Of a stretch of DNA of 64,000 bases, positions 54,131 through 62,533 are shown one piece after another. The translations under genes were made by a program, and so were the position numbers. The stretch spans positions 4,464,001 through 4,528,000 of the forward strand of contig NZ_CP134398.1 in the NCBI RefSeq assembly GCF_002968335.2. The letters run 5' to 3'. Origin of the DNA: Mycobacterium sp. ITM-2016-00316. Lineage in GTDB: Bacteria > Actinomycetota > Actinomycetes > Mycobacteriales > Mycobacteriaceae. Under the pieces are notes generated by a model that worked only from the letters and a program-made list of their open reading frames with translations, was not told the DNA's origin and ran no database searches. The first letter of the stretch is position 1, and each line of letters begins with the position of its first letter.

Positions 54131-56115
54131 GACGCGGCCCGCTCCGGGCTCTCCTGATCTGCCTGGGTGAGAAGACACGCCGCGAAGCGGCTGCTGGTGC
54201 CGTCGAGCGAGTAGAGGATCGGCTCGTCTGTCGCGCATCGATCGACCCGCTCCGGGCACCGTGGATGGAATGAGCAACCCGACGGTACGGCGAGTGCACT
54301 GGCCGGTTCGCCCGGCAGACGTACCGGCGCCGTACCCGGCGACGGAATCGCGGCCAGCAGCGCCTTGGTGTAGGGGTGCGTCGGGTTGCTGATGACCTCC
54401 AGAGTGGGGCCCACCTCGACGATCTGACCGAGATACATCACCGCGGTGCGGTCGGAGATGAACCGGGCGGCGGCCAGGTCGTGCGTCACGAACATCACCG
54501 CCATGCCGAGCTCGCGTCGAAGTTCCTGCAGCAGGTTCAGCACCGACGCGGCCAGCGAGGCATCCAGTGCCGACGTGGGCTCGTCGCACAGCAGCAACTT
54601 GGGCGGGACGATGATCGCCCGGGCGAACGCCACCCGTTGGCGCTGACCACCGGAGAGCATGCCGGCCTTGATGCCGGCGACGTCGGGAGGCAGACCTACC
54701 TGGCGCAACGCCCGGTCCACCAGGCTGCGCCGCTCGGCCCGGTTGGTCGTCTTGATCAGCCGCTCCCCGACGATCTCGCCGACGCTCAACCATGGTGTGA
54801 GTGAGGCGCCGGCGTCCTGAAACACCATCTGTGGCTGGCCGCCCGGCCGTTCGACGTTGCCGTTCTCGGGTTTCATCAGCCCGGCAACGACCCTCAGCAG
54901 GGTGGACTTACCCGATCCGGACTCGCCGACCACCGCCACCGACTCGCCCGGGGCAATGTCGAGGATCACGTTGCGCAAGGCATGGAGTTTGTCCTTGTGC
55001 AGCAGGCCGCGCCGTACGTCGAAATGCTTGTCCACGCCGTTGACCCGCGCGGCAGGCACCGTGTCCTGCGGTTCCTTCATCGGCTTGAACGGCTCAGTCT
55101 CGGCAAGCTCGGCGACCACCGAGGTCGACTCGGGGACGAGGCAGGCGGCGACACCGTCGTGGGTGGTGGCCGGGGTGGGGACGGGGAGGGTTTCCTGGCA
55201 GGGCCCGACCGCGGCCGGGCAGCGGGGCGCAAACGCACAGCCGGGCGGGTGCGCACGAGGATCCGGCGGCTCCCCCCGCAGCGCGGGGATCGCCCGGCCG
55301 ATCGGCAGGTCCAGGTCCAGACGCGCATTGAGCAGGCCAACCGTGTACGGGTGCGACGGTGCTCGCAGCACGCTGTCCATCTGGCCGGCCTCGGCGAGTC
55401 TGCCGCCGTACATGACGGCGATGCGATCGCAAACCTGCGAGGCCACGCCGATGTCGTGGGTGACCAGGATGAACGAGGTACCCAGCTGGTCGCAAAGGTC
55501 GCGGATGAGGCTGAGCACCTGCGCTTGCACGGTGACGTCGAGTGCCGTGGTCGGCTCGTCGGCGATGACGAGGTCGGGTTTGCCCGCCACCGCCATCGCG
55601 ATCATCACGCGCTGTCGCAGACCGCCGGACAACTCGTGCGGGAATGCCTTCATCCGGCGCGCCGGGTCGGGAATGCCGACCAGATCCAGGAGGCGCAGCG
55701 CCTCCTCGGCCGAGCCCGCGGCCTCCACAACCTGATGGCCCACCCTCATGGTCGGGTTCAGCGACGTCATCGGATCCTGGAAGACGGCGCCCAGATGGGC
55801 CTTCCGGACCCGACGCCGCTCCTCGTCGGAGGCGGCGACCATGTCGACACCGCACACCTCGGCGCGTCCGGTGATCCTGGGCGACGGGTCACCGGACAGC
55901 AGCCCCAGAAGGGCGTGGCCCATGACACTCTTACCCGACCCGGATTCGCCCACCACCGCCAGGATCTCGCCGTGCCCGATGTCGAGCGTGACACCACGCA
56001 AGGCGTTGACCGCAACCCCCCGGCGTTCGAATGTGACGGCCAGGTCCACCACCCGGGCCCGTGGGGCGGCCGGCGCATCGGACGCCTCCGTGGCAACATC
56101 GTGCGCTGTTGTCAT
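54127..56115 (-). CDS. Fused DppD-DppF ABC ATPase
   Basis: From ATG 56115 (GAGGAGAGG upstream) the protein is 662 aa with two complete ATPase domains. NBD1 (about 20-285) has GESGSGKSVMGH, LSGGLRQRV and VIADEPTTALD; NBD2 (about 355-600) has GESGSGKSTLLR, LSGGQRQRVAF and LLCDEPTSALD. Each ends with the cysteine-containing OppD/DppD-type tail (CAFAPRCPAAVGPC and CSFHPRCPERVDRC). It powers the family-5 importer with the DppB and DppC subunits at 46707-48599 and the binding proteins at 56235 and 59462. Confidence 0.94.
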   Translation of the reverse strand: MTTAHDVATEASDAPAAPRARVVDLAVTFERRGVAVNALRGVTLDIGHGEILAVVGESGSGKSVMGHALLGLLSGDPSPRITGRAEVCGVDMVAASDEERRRVRKAHLGAVFQDPMTSLNPTMRVGHQVVEAAGSAEEALRLLDLVGIPDPARRMKAFPHELSGGLRQRVMIAMAVAGKPDLVIADEPTTALDVTVQAQVLSLIRDLCDQLGTSFILVTHDIGVASQVCDRIAVMYGGRLAEAGQMDSVLRAPSHPYTVGLLNARLDLDLPIGRAIPALRGEPPDPRAHPPGCAFAPRCPAAVGPCQETLPVPTPATTHDGVAACLVPESTSVVAELAETEPFKPMKEPQDTVPAARVNGVDKHFDVRRGLLHKDKLHALRNVILDIAPGESVAVVGESGSGKSTLLRVVAGLMKPENGNVERPGGQPQMVFQDAGASLTPWLSVGEIVGERLIKTTNRAERRSLVDRALRQVGLPPDVAGIKAGMLSGGQRQRVAFARAIIVPPKLLLCDEPTSALDASLAASVLNLLQELRRELGMAVMFVTHDLAAARFISDRTAVMYLGQIVEVGPTLEVISNPTHPYTKALLAAIPSPGTAPVRLPGEPASALAVPSGCSFHPRCPERVDRCATDEPILYSLDGTSSRFAACLLTQADQESPERAAS

Positions 56116-56234
56116 GAAGATACCTCTCCTCTGGATGGGCACCGCGATCCGAAACCGACCACGTGATGTTTGAAGTTGTTGTGCAACAGCGGTTTCTTGC
56201 CATCAAGCCCGCCATGCGCTGCGCGCGTGCGTTG

Positions 56235-57833
56235 CTAGGCGCGTCTGATGACCCCGGCGTCGAAGATGTAGGGCAGATAGGAATTGCCGACGAACCCGTC
56301 GATCTGTGCCTGGGTGATCGAGGTATCCATCCGTCGACACAGCGGCACCCAGAGCGCCTCGTCCTGAATGGTCTCGGTGATCTGCAGGTATATCTCGTTG
56401 GTCTGGGCGTCGGTCGGTTTGGTGATCGCCACGTCCATCAGGCGGTCAACCTCGGGGTTGCCGTACTGAAAGTAGTTGAGCGGCTTGGCTCCGGTGCGCA
56501 GGAAGATCCGCATCGCGGTGTCCAGATGCAGCGCGTCGCCGCCAATGCCGGCGACCATGAGGTCGGGCCGTTTCTCGGCGGGCTGGTTGGCCAAGTCGAA
56601 GGACTCGGCGCTGGGCATGGCGCGCACGGTGATCTCCAGGCCGGTCGGGGCCAGCTGGGTCTGGACCAGTTCGGCCACCTGCTGGCCGGGCGCACCGTAG
56701 GAGGTCACCCAGGCCAGGTCCAGCTTCTTGGACGGCAACGACGGCACGATCGCCTCCAGTGGCCCGGTGTCGACCACCGGGTCGAAAGGCGCCAGCCCCG
56801 CCGGGAACATGTTCTCCGGCCAGAAGTTCGCCTGCATCGGGGTCAAACCCTGGAACGCGGTCTCGACGATCGCGGAGCGGTCCAGGGCGGTCATCATCGC
56901 CTGCCGCACCGCCTTGTCGGCGAACACGCCGGCGCCGAAGTTCATCCAGAGCACGATCACCGTGGAGCCGGGCACCGCGATCGTTTTGAACTTCGCGTTC
57001 TGCTTGTAGCTGAGTACGTCGGGGATCGCGAAGCCCTTGGCCACCAGATCGAAGGCACCCTGATCCAACTGCAGTTTCTGCGTCGCAATCTCGGGAACGA
57101 TCTCGATCCGAACGCTCTCGAAATAAGGCTCTTCACCCCAATAGCCGTCGAACCGCTCCAACGTGTAATGGCTGCCGGGCACGAACTCCTTCATCACATA
57201 CGGCCCCGTCCCGGCATCGTGGGTCTTGAGCCACTCCTGCGCCAAATCCCCACCAACCGCGTTGGATTCGACCGCGGTCGGACTCACCGCGAACATCTGC
57301 CACGGGCACGCCGCGTAATGCAGGAACGCATTGTTGGGCTCCTTGAGCGTCACCACCAACGTCGTCGGATCCGGCGCCTCGGACTTGGCGATACCCGCCA
57401 CCATGTAGGCCGGCCCCTCGTTGACCGCGAGCCGACGCTCGAAGCTCTTCAGCCAGGCGGCCGCATCGGCCGCGGTGCCGTCATGGAACGTCACATCGGG
57501 CACCAAATCGAAGGTGTAGGTCAACTGATCGTCGGAGACCGTCCAGGACTTCGCCAGCCCGGGGATGATCTCCGAGGTGCCCGACTTGTAATTGACCAGG
57601 CCCTCGTAGCAGGACTTCATGACCTGCACACCCTCGCCCTCGTACATGATGTCGGGGTCGGGCACCTGCATGTCCTGCAGGAACGGCATCCGCAACGTCA
57701 AGTTGCGCGCACCGTCCGTACTGGCCTCACCGCCACACGCAGCGATCAGATTGGCCAGCGCGAGTCCGCCGACGGTCAGTCCACCGACCTTCAGAAAGCC
57801 ACGCCGGTCCAGGGTAATTGGGGTACGAGTCAC
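56235..57833 (-). CDS. Family-5 solute-binding lipoprotein, Tat-exported (SBP1)
   Basis: GTG 57833 with GAGGAGA upstream gives 532 aa. The leader has a twin-arginine motif LDRRGFLKVGG (Arg10-Arg11) and a lipobox LIAAC (Cys33), so it should fold in the cytoplasm, cross by Tat and be lipid-anchored. The mature part is a SBP_bac_5 fold; PGLAKSWTVSDDQLTYTF and DVTFHDGTAADAAAWLKS are family signatures. It is a near duplicate of SBP2 at 59462, differing mostly in residues about 285-460 and at the C-terminus. It delivers the solute to the DppBC pore. Confidence 0.93.
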   Translation of the reverse strand: MTRTPITLDRRGFLKVGGLTVGGLALANLIAACGGEASTDGARNLTLRMPFLQDMQVPDPDIMYEGEGVQVMKSCYEGLVNYKSGTSEIIPGLAKSWTVSDDQLTYTFDLVPDVTFHDGTAADAAAWLKSFERRLAVNEGPAYMVAGIAKSEAPDPTTLVVTLKEPNNAFLHYAACPWQMFAVSPTAVESNAVGGDLAQEWLKTHDAGTGPYVMKEFVPGSHYTLERFDGYWGEEPYFESVRIEIVPEIATQKLQLDQGAFDLVAKGFAIPDVLSYKQNAKFKTIAVPGSTVIVLWMNFGAGVFADKAVRQAMMTALDRSAIVETAFQGLTPMQANFWPENMFPAGLAPFDPVVDTGPLEAIVPSLPSKKLDLAWVTSYGAPGQQVAELVQTQLAPTGLEITVRAMPSAESFDLANQPAEKRPDLMVAGIGGDALHLDTAMRIFLRTGAKPLNYFQYGNPEVDRLMDVAITKPTDAQTNEIYLQITETIQDEALWVPLCRRMDTSITQAQIDGFVGNSYLPYIFDAGVIRRA

Positions 57834-57988
57834 GAGCGTCTCCTCAGGCTGAGGGTGAAGGGGCGACGCGGCGGCGGACGATGGCGCGGCGGCAGGTGGG
57901 GGTCGGCCCTGCGCTGGACCGTTCTCGCTGATGTGGGATCAGCGTCTGTTGATCGGCATCCAATCGGCGGCGTATGACGGCACCGCGT

Positions 57989-58016
57989 CGCCACGGTGGC
58001 TTTTCTATTGCGCCGA
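57989..58016. promoter_or_regulatory. Shared 28-bp upstream block, copy 2
   Basis: CGCCACGGTGGC, TTTTC, TATTGCGCCGA. It is followed by an inverted repeat TGCGCC-N9-GGCGCA (58009-58029). The block and the dyad lie about 160-195 nt before the SBP1 start. Confidence 0.5.
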
Positions 58017-58029
58017 ATCGGCTGGCGCA
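58009..58029. promoter_or_regulatory. Inverted repeat TGCGCC-N9-GGCGCA upstream of SBP1
   Basis: Arms 58009-58014 and 58024-58029. The same 21-bp dyad with different spacer bases is at 61203-61223, upstream of SBP2; the constant arms and length with a changed spacer point to a dimeric protein-binding site. Confidence 0.5.
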
Positions 58030-58041
58030 TTGGCGTCGTAA
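58027..58041. promoter_or_regulatory. Degenerate copy of the shared 15-bp element upstream of SBP1
   Basis: GCATTGGCGTCGTAA, matching GCAWYACCCGCGTAA at 11 of 15 positions and occupying the same place relative to the TGCGCC dyad as the exact copy at 61221-61235 does upstream of SBP2. Confidence 0.3.
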
Positions 58042-58059
58042 CGAATGGGTGCTGGTCAT

Positions 58060-59385
58060 TCAGAACTCGAGCAGGTTGTCGCGGAACATTTCGTAGCGAT
58101 AGCGTTCCCGGGTGAGGCCGCGTTTCTGCAGCTCCGGCACCAGCCCGTCGGTGATCTCGCTGATCGAACGACGTGTCAGGACGTCCTGGGTGATCAGGAA
58201 GCCGTCGCCACCGACCTCGGCCATCACCTCACCCATCTGCTCGGCAACCTCTGCCGGCGTACCGAGGAACTCCACCCGCTGCCCGGCGCCGTACGCCGAG
58301 TTCGAGGCCACCTCCCGCAGCGTCCGGTCGAGGTTTTGTCGAACGAACGCCGCCAGCGAACTCTGGTGACCGTTGGTGACCATCTGGTCGGCGAGCTCAC
58401 GGATGGGGACGTCGAGATCGAACACCGAGAAGTCGATATCGGTCGCGTACCCCATCCCGGCGAGCCGGAACCGCGGATCGACGGCGGCGTCGGCGATCAT
58501 CTGTTCCTTGCGCTCCACCGCGTGCTGATGCGTCTCGCCGAGGATGGGAGAGACCAGGAAGAGCACCTTGACGTCGTCGGCCTTGCGCCCGTGGCCCTCG
58601 GCACGGGCGCGGACGTCATCGCGGTACTCCGTCATCGCCTCGACCGTCGTGGCCGACGCGATGATCGAGTCGGCGCACCGCGACGCGTATGCCCGGCCCT
58701 TCTCCGATCCGCCGGCCTGGACGATCACCGGTCGACCCTGTGGGGATCGCGCGGAGTTGATCGGTCCTCGCGACTTGTAGAAGCGGCCGTTGAAGTCAAC
58801 CGGGTGCACCTTGTCGGGATCGGCGAAGATGCCGTCCTGGTCGACGACCATCGAATCCGGCTCCCAGGACTCCCAGAGCTGGGTGACGAGATCGGTGAAC
58901 TCCTCGGCCATGTCGTAGCGGATGTCGTGGTCCGGTTGCCTGTCATGCCCGTAGTTCTGGGCGGCGCGGTCGGAACTGGCGGTCACCATGTTCCAGCCTG
59001 CGCGGCCGCCAGACACATGGTCCATCGTCGACACCAGCCGCGCCAGGAGGTACGGCGGGTACTCGGTGATCGCCAGCGTCGTCACGATGCCCAGCCGCTC
59101 GGTGTTCTGGGTGAGGATGGACGCCAGCACCGCGGGGTCGAATTTCGGTACCGCGTAGGCGTTCTCGAGATAGAAGTCGTGCTTGCCCTCCCAGGCGTCA
59201 GGAACGAACGACGAGTCCTCCAGAATGAAGTAGTCGAAGCAGGCCCGCTCCAGCGATCGCGCCATGTCCACGTAGAAATCGGGCAGCATGCCCTCGGATT
59301 TGTGCGTACCGATCCACTGGTCGCGCCAGCCATGAACCCGGTAGCCGTTCATGAACCAACCGAGATGGAATTTCAGGGCGGGCAT
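58060..59385 (-). CDS. FMNH2-dependent monooxygenase, NtaA/SnaA/DszA family (copy G)
   Basis: ATG 59385 (GAGGAGA upstream) gives 441 aa starting MPALKFHLGWFMNGYRVHGW. Landmarks: ERACFDYFILEDSSFVPDAW, LLARLVSTMDHVSGGRAGWN, AAQNYGHDRQPDHD, GRFYKSRGPINSARSPQGRP and GGDGFLITQDV. It groups with copy B (40398). It stands between the two binding-protein genes, so SBP2, this enzyme and SBP1 are read in that order from one strand. Confidence 0.9.
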   Translation of the reverse strand: MPALKFHLGWFMNGYRVHGWRDQWIGTHKSEGMLPDFYVDMARSLERACFDYFILEDSSFVPDAWEGKHDFYLENAYAVPKFDPAVLASILTQNTERLGIVTTLAITEYPPYLLARLVSTMDHVSGGRAGWNMVTASSDRAAQNYGHDRQPDHDIRYDMAEEFTDLVTQLWESWEPDSMVVDQDGIFADPDKVHPVDFNGRFYKSRGPINSARSPQGRPVIVQAGGSEKGRAYASRCADSIIASATTVEAMTEYRDDVRARAEGHGRKADDVKVLFLVSPILGETHQHAVERKEQMIADAAVDPRFRLAGMGYATDIDFSVFDLDVPIRELADQMVTNGHQSSLAAFVRQNLDRTLREVASNSAYGAGQRVEFLGTPAEVAEQMGEVMAEVGGDGFLITQDVLTRRSISEITDGLVPELQKRGLTRERYRYEMFRDNLLEF

Positions 59386-59461
59386 CCGTGTCTCCTCATA
59401 TCGTCCGGGCATTCACCGTCAGGGTTTGCCTTCAGGGTTGACCGAAAGTGCCGGGGCGTGC

Positions 59462-61060
59462 TCACACGCGGGTGATCTTGTTCGGTGCAAAGACATAGGG
59501 AATGTACGAGTCCTGCACGACCCCATCGATATAGGCCTGCATCACCATGTTCTGCGGTATGCGGCACAGCGGTACCCAGAGCGCCTCGTCCCTGATGATC
59601 TCGGTGATCTGCAGGTACACAGCGTTGGTCTCGGCGGCGGTGGGCTTGGTGATCGCCTCGTCCATGAGCCGGTCGACCTCGGGGTTGCCGTACTGAAAGG
59701 CGTTGAGCGGCTTGGCTCCGGTGCGCAGGAAGATCCGCATGGCGGTGTCCAGATGCAGTGCGTCACCGCCCATCGTGGCCACCAGCAGGTCGGGCCTGCG
59801 CTCGGCCGGCTGATTGGCCATGTCGAACCACTCGGCGCTGGGCATGGCGCGCACGGTGATCTCCAGCCCGGTCGGGGCCAGCTGTGTCTGGATCAGTTCG
59901 GCCACCTGCTGGGCGGGCGCACCATTGGACGTCACCCAGGCCAGGTCGAGCTTCTTGGACGGTAATGTCGACACGATCTCTTCCAGTGGCCCGAGGTCGA
60001 CCGACGCATCAAAGGGCGCCAGGCCTGCCGGAAACATGTTCTCCGGCCAGAAGTTCGACTGCACCTCGGTCAATCCCTGGAACGCGGTCTCGACGATCGA
60101 GGCGCGATCCAGCGACGTCATCATCGCCTGCCGCACCGCCTTATCGGCGAACACACCAGCATCAAAGTTCATGTAGAGCGCCATCATCGACGCGCCTGTG
60201 GTGGTGATGGCCTTGAACTGTGCATTCTGTTTATAGGTGAGGACGTCGGGGATGGCGAAGCCCTTGGCCACCAGATCGAAGGCACCCTGGTCGAGCTGCA
60301 GTTTCTGCGTGGCAATCTCGGGAACGATCTCGATGCGGACGCTCTCGAAATAGGGCTCTTCACCCCAGTACCCGTCGAACCGCTCCAACGTGTATTGACT
60401 ACCCGGCACGAACTCCTTCATCACATACGGTCCGGTCCCCGCATCGTGGGTCTTGAGCCACTCCTGAGCCAAATCACCACCGACGGCGTTGGTTTCGACC
60501 GCGGTCGGACTCACCGCGAACATCTGCCACGGGCACGCCGCGTAATGCAGGAACGCATTGTTGGGCTCCTTGAGCGTCACCACCAACGTCGTCGGATCGG
60601 GCGCCTCGGACTTGGCGATACCGGTCACCATGTAGGCCGGCCCCTCGTTGATCGCCGCCCTGCGCTCGAAGCTCTTCAGCCAGGCCGCCGCATCGGCCGG
60701 GGTGCCGTCATGGAACGTCACATCGGGCACCAGATCGAAGGTGTAGGTCAACTGATCATCGGAGACCGTCCAGGACTTCGCCAGCCCGGGGACGATCTCC
60801 GAGGTGCCAGACTTGTAATTGACCAGGCCCTCGTAGCAGGAGCGCATGACCTGCACACCCTCGCCCTCGTACATGATGTCGGGGTCGGGCACCTGCATGT
60901 CCTGCAGGAACGGCATCCGCAACGTCAAGTTGCGCGCACCGTCCGTACTGGCCTCACCGCCACACGCAGCGATGAGATTGGCCAGCGCGATTCCTCCCAC
61001 GGTCAAACCACTGACCTTCAGAAAACCACGCCGGTCCAGGTTTATCGGGGTACGGGTCAC
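59462..61060 (-). CDS. Family-5 solute-binding lipoprotein, Tat-exported (SBP2)
   Basis: GTG 61060 (GAGGAGA upstream) gives 532 aa, the same length as SBP1. Twin-arginine motif LDRRGFLKVSG and lipobox LIAAC are the same. The first 280 residues are almost identical to SBP1; later segments differ (FKAITTTGASMMALYMNFDA against FKTIAVPGSTVIVLWMNFGA; WFDMANQPAERRPDLLVATM against SFDLANQPAEKRPDLMVAGI), as does the end CRIPQNMVMQAYIDGVVQDS. These stretches line the ligand cleft in family-5 proteins, so a shared ATPase/permease may receive two ligands. Confidence 0.93.
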   Translation of the reverse strand: MTRTPINLDRRGFLKVSGLTVGGIALANLIAACGGEASTDGARNLTLRMPFLQDMQVPDPDIMYEGEGVQVMRSCYEGLVNYKSGTSEIVPGLAKSWTVSDDQLTYTFDLVPDVTFHDGTPADAAAWLKSFERRAAINEGPAYMVTGIAKSEAPDPTTLVVTLKEPNNAFLHYAACPWQMFAVSPTAVETNAVGGDLAQEWLKTHDAGTGPYVMKEFVPGSQYTLERFDGYWGEEPYFESVRIEIVPEIATQKLQLDQGAFDLVAKGFAIPDVLTYKQNAQFKAITTTGASMMALYMNFDAGVFADKAVRQAMMTSLDRASIVETAFQGLTEVQSNFWPENMFPAGLAPFDASVDLGPLEEIVSTLPSKKLDLAWVTSNGAPAQQVAELIQTQLAPTGLEITVRAMPSAEWFDMANQPAERRPDLLVATMGGDALHLDTAMRIFLRTGAKPLNAFQYGNPEVDRLMDEAITKPTAAETNAVYLQITEIIRDEALWVPLCRIPQNMVMQAYIDGVVQDSYIPYVFAPNKITRV

Positions 61061-61224
61061 GGGCGTCGTCTCCTCAGTCTGCGCTGCACGGGGTCTGCGC
61101 TGCTCGGGTTGGGGATGGTTCTGGCGGTGGATGTTTCGCTGCTGACCTCGAATACAAATCGCTGCACATGACGGCTCGGGGTCACCGTCGTGGTTTTTCT
61201 ATTGCGCCGCACCGTTCGGCGCAT
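61057..61224 (-). other. Upstream ORF overlapping the SBP2 start (55 codons)
   Basis: ATG 61224 to TGA 61057, the stop overlapping GTG 61060 (GTGA). It starts MRRTVRRNRKTTTVTPSRH, parallel to the ORF before SBP1. The remaining 35 codons are unrelated between the two. Coding status is uncertain. Confidence 0.35.
61183..61210. promoter_or_regulatory. Shared 28-bp upstream block, copy 3 (diverged left half)
   Basis: The right part GTGGTTTTTCTATTGCGCCG matches 57996-58015 at 19 of 20 bases; the left part is weaker. It lies 123-150 nt before the SBP2 start. Confidence 0.45.
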
Positions 61225-61235
61225 TACCCGCGTAA
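61203..61235. promoter_or_regulatory. TGCGCC-N9-GGCGCA dyad plus shared 15-bp element upstream of SBP2
   Basis: The dyad is 61203-61223 and the element GCATTACCCGCGTAA is 61221-61235, overlapping by 3 nt. The element here contains a perfect TTAC-CCGC-GTAA palindrome. The non-coding gap between SBP2 and the MFS gene contains nothing else I recognise. Confidence 0.5.
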
Positions 61236-61252
61236 CGCGTGCGCGGCGGCGC

Positions 61253-62533
61253 TCAGATGGGTTCGAGCACGACCGGCGGGTTGGGCCCCAAGAGATCCCG
61301 CCGGCTGCGCAGCACGATCACGCCCAGCACCACCAAGCCGACCAAGGACGAGGTGATCAGTGCCGCCCGGGTGCCGAACAGCTCCGCGCCGAGACCGATG
61401 ACTGCCATCCCGATGGGTAGCGCGCCGATGGCTGTGCTGAGCACCCCCAACGCGACACCACGCTCGTGGGGGCCTGCCGACTCGATGGCCAACAGGCTCT
61501 GCATCGAACCGAACCCGGCCTGGCCGATACCGGCCACGAACAGCGCGACGAAGGCGACGGCGAGCACCGGGACCGTCGCGAAGACCAGCAGCCCCAGCAG
61601 CGCGATGGCCGATCCGCAGGCGAACACCGTGCCGTAGCGGTACAGCTGCCTGGTGCTGAGCACCACCCCGGCGGTGATCTGGCCGAGACCGGGCGCCGCG
61701 GCGAGCGCGCCGGCGAGCACCGCGCTCTGCGCGAAATCCTCTGCCACCACCGGTATCAGCGGAATGTAGCCGAACATGCACAGGTTCATCACCACCGTGA
61801 TGACCAGCATCGCGACGAACCGCCGGCTGCGTCGCAACAGGCTCGCGCTTGTCGCGACCTGATTGCGCAGCGACACCGAACCCGCCGCCAGCGGGGTGGC
61901 GGCATATCGGGGCTGGGGTACGAAAGCGAGGAGCACAGCGGAGGCCACGAGCATCAGGCCCATCCCGGCGAATCCGGCGCCCATACCGAGCTGCTGAATC
62001 AAGATTCCGCCGACGAGAGTGCCGAACATCGCCGATCCCGCCTGCGAAGTCGCCTCGATGGTCATCGCCCGGCTGGCCAGGCGCGGTCCCACCGTCTCGT
62101 AGATGAGCGGACGCTGGGCGGTCATGTTGACCAGGCCGCCGATGCCGACGAAGAACATGAACGGGAAGGTCATCCACACCTCGACCCGGCCGGACTGCAC
62201 CGCGGCGAACATCAGGAACTCGACGGGGATGAGCAGCAGTTGCACGACCAGGATCAGCCGCTTGCGTTCGAACCTGTCGCTGATCACGCCTGCGAAGAAT
62301 CCGCCGAGCAACATCGGAACGAAGAAGAGGGCACCGACCACCTGGTTGAGGACCGGCGAGTCCGCGATCTGGGTCAACAGGTAGCTGGTCGTGAACAGCA
62401 CGCCCCATCGGGTGGTGTGCCAGAGCAGGGAGCTGACGAACAGGTTGCGGTAGCCGGGCACCCGCATCAGGGCGCGCAGCCGCTCGCCGTCGGCCGCGTC
62501 ACCGGGGACCGCGATCAGGTCGTCGGCGGTCAA
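61253..62533 (-). CDS. MFS transporter
   Basis: I start at TTG 62533, whose TTGA overlaps the stop of the preceding MFS gene; the reading that continues another 324 nt upstream lies antisense-style inside that gene and is not real. The 426-aa protein has 12 helices. Motif A variant: GVISDRFERKRLIL. Helices 4-5 carry AQRPLIYETVGPRLASRAM and GTLVGGILIQQLG. It resembles the EntS-like gene at 35676 in style. An alternative ATG at 62467 would give 404 aa. Confidence 0.85.
   Translation of the reverse strand: MTADDLIAVPGDAADGERLRALMRVPGYRNLFVSSLLWHTTRWGVLFTTSYLLTQIADSPVLNQVVGALFFVPMLLGGFFAGVISDRFERKRLILVVQLLLIPVEFLMFAAVQSGRVEVWMTFPFMFFVGIGGLVNMTAQRPLIYETVGPRLASRAMTIEATSQAGSAMFGTLVGGILIQQLGMGAGFAGMGLMLVASAVLLAFVPQPRYAATPLAAGSVSLRNQVATSASLLRRSRRFVAMLVITVVMNLCMFGYIPLIPVVAEDFAQSAVLAGALAAAPGLGQITAGVVLSTRQLYRYGTVFACGSAIALLGLLVFATVPVLAVAFVALFVAGIGQAGFGSMQSLLAIESAGPHERGVALGVLSTAIGALPIGMAVIGLGAELFGTRAALITSSLVGLVVLGVIVLRSRRDLLGPNPPVVLEPI

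Larger units (their letters stand above)
57830..58030 (-). other. Upstream ORF overlapping the SBP1 start (66 codons)
   Basis: ATG 58030 to TGA 57830; the stop overlaps the SBP1 GTG (GTGA). It begins MRQPIRRNRKATVATRCRH, is very Arg/Pro-rich and has no domain. The equivalent ORF before SBP2 (61057-61224) begins MRRTVRRNRKTTTVTPSRH and also ends in GTGA. The shared part is only about 20 codons. It may be a leader peptide or a by-product of a conserved DNA site. Confidence 0.35.
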
